From Mesostigma viride (Eukaryota; Streptophyta; Mesostigmatophyceae; Mesostigmatales; Mesostigmataceae): DNA of 60,000 nt. The stretch covers positions 1 to 60,000 of the forward strand of contig RPFO01000817.1 in the NCBI GenBank assembly GCA_009746045.1, in the 5' to 3' direction. Numbering within the stretch: the first letter of the stretch is position 1; every line of letters begins with the position of its first letter. Of the stretch, positions 59,108 to 60,000 are shown in pieces. The notes under the pieces were generated by a model that ran no database searches, was not told the DNA's origin, and saw only the letters and a program-made list of their open reading frames with translations. Made by a program: the position numbers and the translations under genes.

Positions 59108-60000
59108 AGCCCCCCCCCTAGGTATTTATGCATGCCAGCACCCCCCCTAGGTATTTATGCATGCCAGCACCCCCCTAGGTATTTATGCATGCCAGCGACC
59201 CCCCCGACGTATTTATGCATGCCAGCCCCCCCCTAGGTATTTATGCATGCCAGCACCCCCCTAGGTATTTATGCATGCCAGCACCCCCCCTAGGTATTTA
59301 TGCATGCCAGCCCCCCCCTAGGTATTTATGCATGCCAGCCCCCCCCCTAGGTATTTATGCATGCCAGCACCCCCCCTAGGTATTTATGCATGCCAGCACC
59401 CCCCCCTCGGTATTTATGCATGCCAGCACCCCCCCTAGGTATTTATGCATGCCAGCACCCCCCTAGGTATTTATGCATGCCAGCACCCCCCCTCGGTATT
59501 TATGCATGCCTGCACCCCCCTAGGTATTTATGCATGCCAGCAACCCCCCCTCGGTATTTATGCATGCCTGCACCCCCCCTAGGTATTTATGCATGCCAGC
59601 ACCCCCCCTCGGTATTTATGCATGCCTGCACCCCCCTAGGTATTTATGCATGCCAGCCCCCCCCCTAGGTATTTATGCATGCCAGCACCCCCCTAGGTAT
59701 TTATGCATGCCAGCACCCCCCCTCGGTATTTATGCATGCCTGCACCCCCCTAGGTATTTATGCATGCCAGCACCCCCCCTAGGTATTTATGCATGCCAGC
59801 ACCCCCCCTCGGTATTTATGCATGCCAGCCCCCCCCCTAGGTATTTATGCATGCCAGCACCCCCCCTAGGTATTTATGCATGCCAGCACCCCCCCTCGGT
59901 ATTTATGCATGCCAGCACCCCCCCTAGGTATTTATGCATGCCAGCCCCCCCCCTAGGTATTTATGCATGCCAGCACCCCCCCTAGGTATTTATGCATGCC
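59108..60000 (+). repeat. 28-30-bp array with inverted core, block 3, running off the window
   Basis: About 30 units up to the last base. TGCATGCCTGCACC variants appear at intervals (for example 59500, 59560, 59620, 59730), again pointing to block duplication. Confidence 0.95.

Overview
The window is nuclear DNA of a eukaryote. Protein-coding stretches are split by GT-AG introns, there is a Ty1/copia-type retrotransposon, and a broken tRNA-Ser near the left end looks plastid-derived. A repeat-rich alga, possibly a prasinophyte-like green alga, would fit, but that is an impression from memory and I cannot name the species. No ordinary housekeeping gene is recognisable. Nearly everything is satellite DNA or mobile elements sitting in it.

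Layout. 1-3298: non-coding flank with copies of a 14-bp palindrome (CCAACGGCCGTTGG). 3299-3367: deleted tRNA-Ser. 3475-45330: a GT-rich start and then a 40-bp minisatellite, about 22 kb in all, with higher-order block repeats. Three insertions interrupt it. (1) 5104-15640 is a 10.5-kb DNA transposon with terminal inverted repeats. It carries two head-to-head genes: a zinc-binding, polyglutamine protein (minus) and a large transposase-like protein (plus). (2) 30910-32919 is a tandem pair of an unclassified element, one copy 1462 bp and one 548 bp. (3) 36850-43962 is a copia-like retrotransposon (minus) whose domains run Gag, integrase, protease, reverse transcriptase, RNase H, which is not the standard order. 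Each insertion has an unoccupied counterpart elsewhere in the satellite, so the junctions can be read directly.

45451-48080 is a 2.6-kb tract made almost only of A and C on the plus strand. 48437-51583 (minus) is a multi-exon gene for a second, unrelated transposase-like protein. Its introns, its 5' flank (ten copies of a 62-bp tandem unit) and its 3' flank all hold the CCAACGGCCGTTGG palindrome. 52271-53518 is non-coding with a possible tRNA-like fragment. 53519-60000 is a nested tandem repeat: a unique-looking linker sequence alternates with arrays of a 30-bp unit, and then with arrays of a 28-30-bp unit that carries the same core in inverted orientation.

The very long open frames inside the 40-bp, 30-bp and GC-rich arrays are by-products of stop-poor repeat units, and I do not annotate them as genes. 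Several real coding regions have single-base frameshifts exactly at homopolymer runs. With an indel-dense patch at 25430-26650, this suggests uncorrected sequencing error as much as gene decay.
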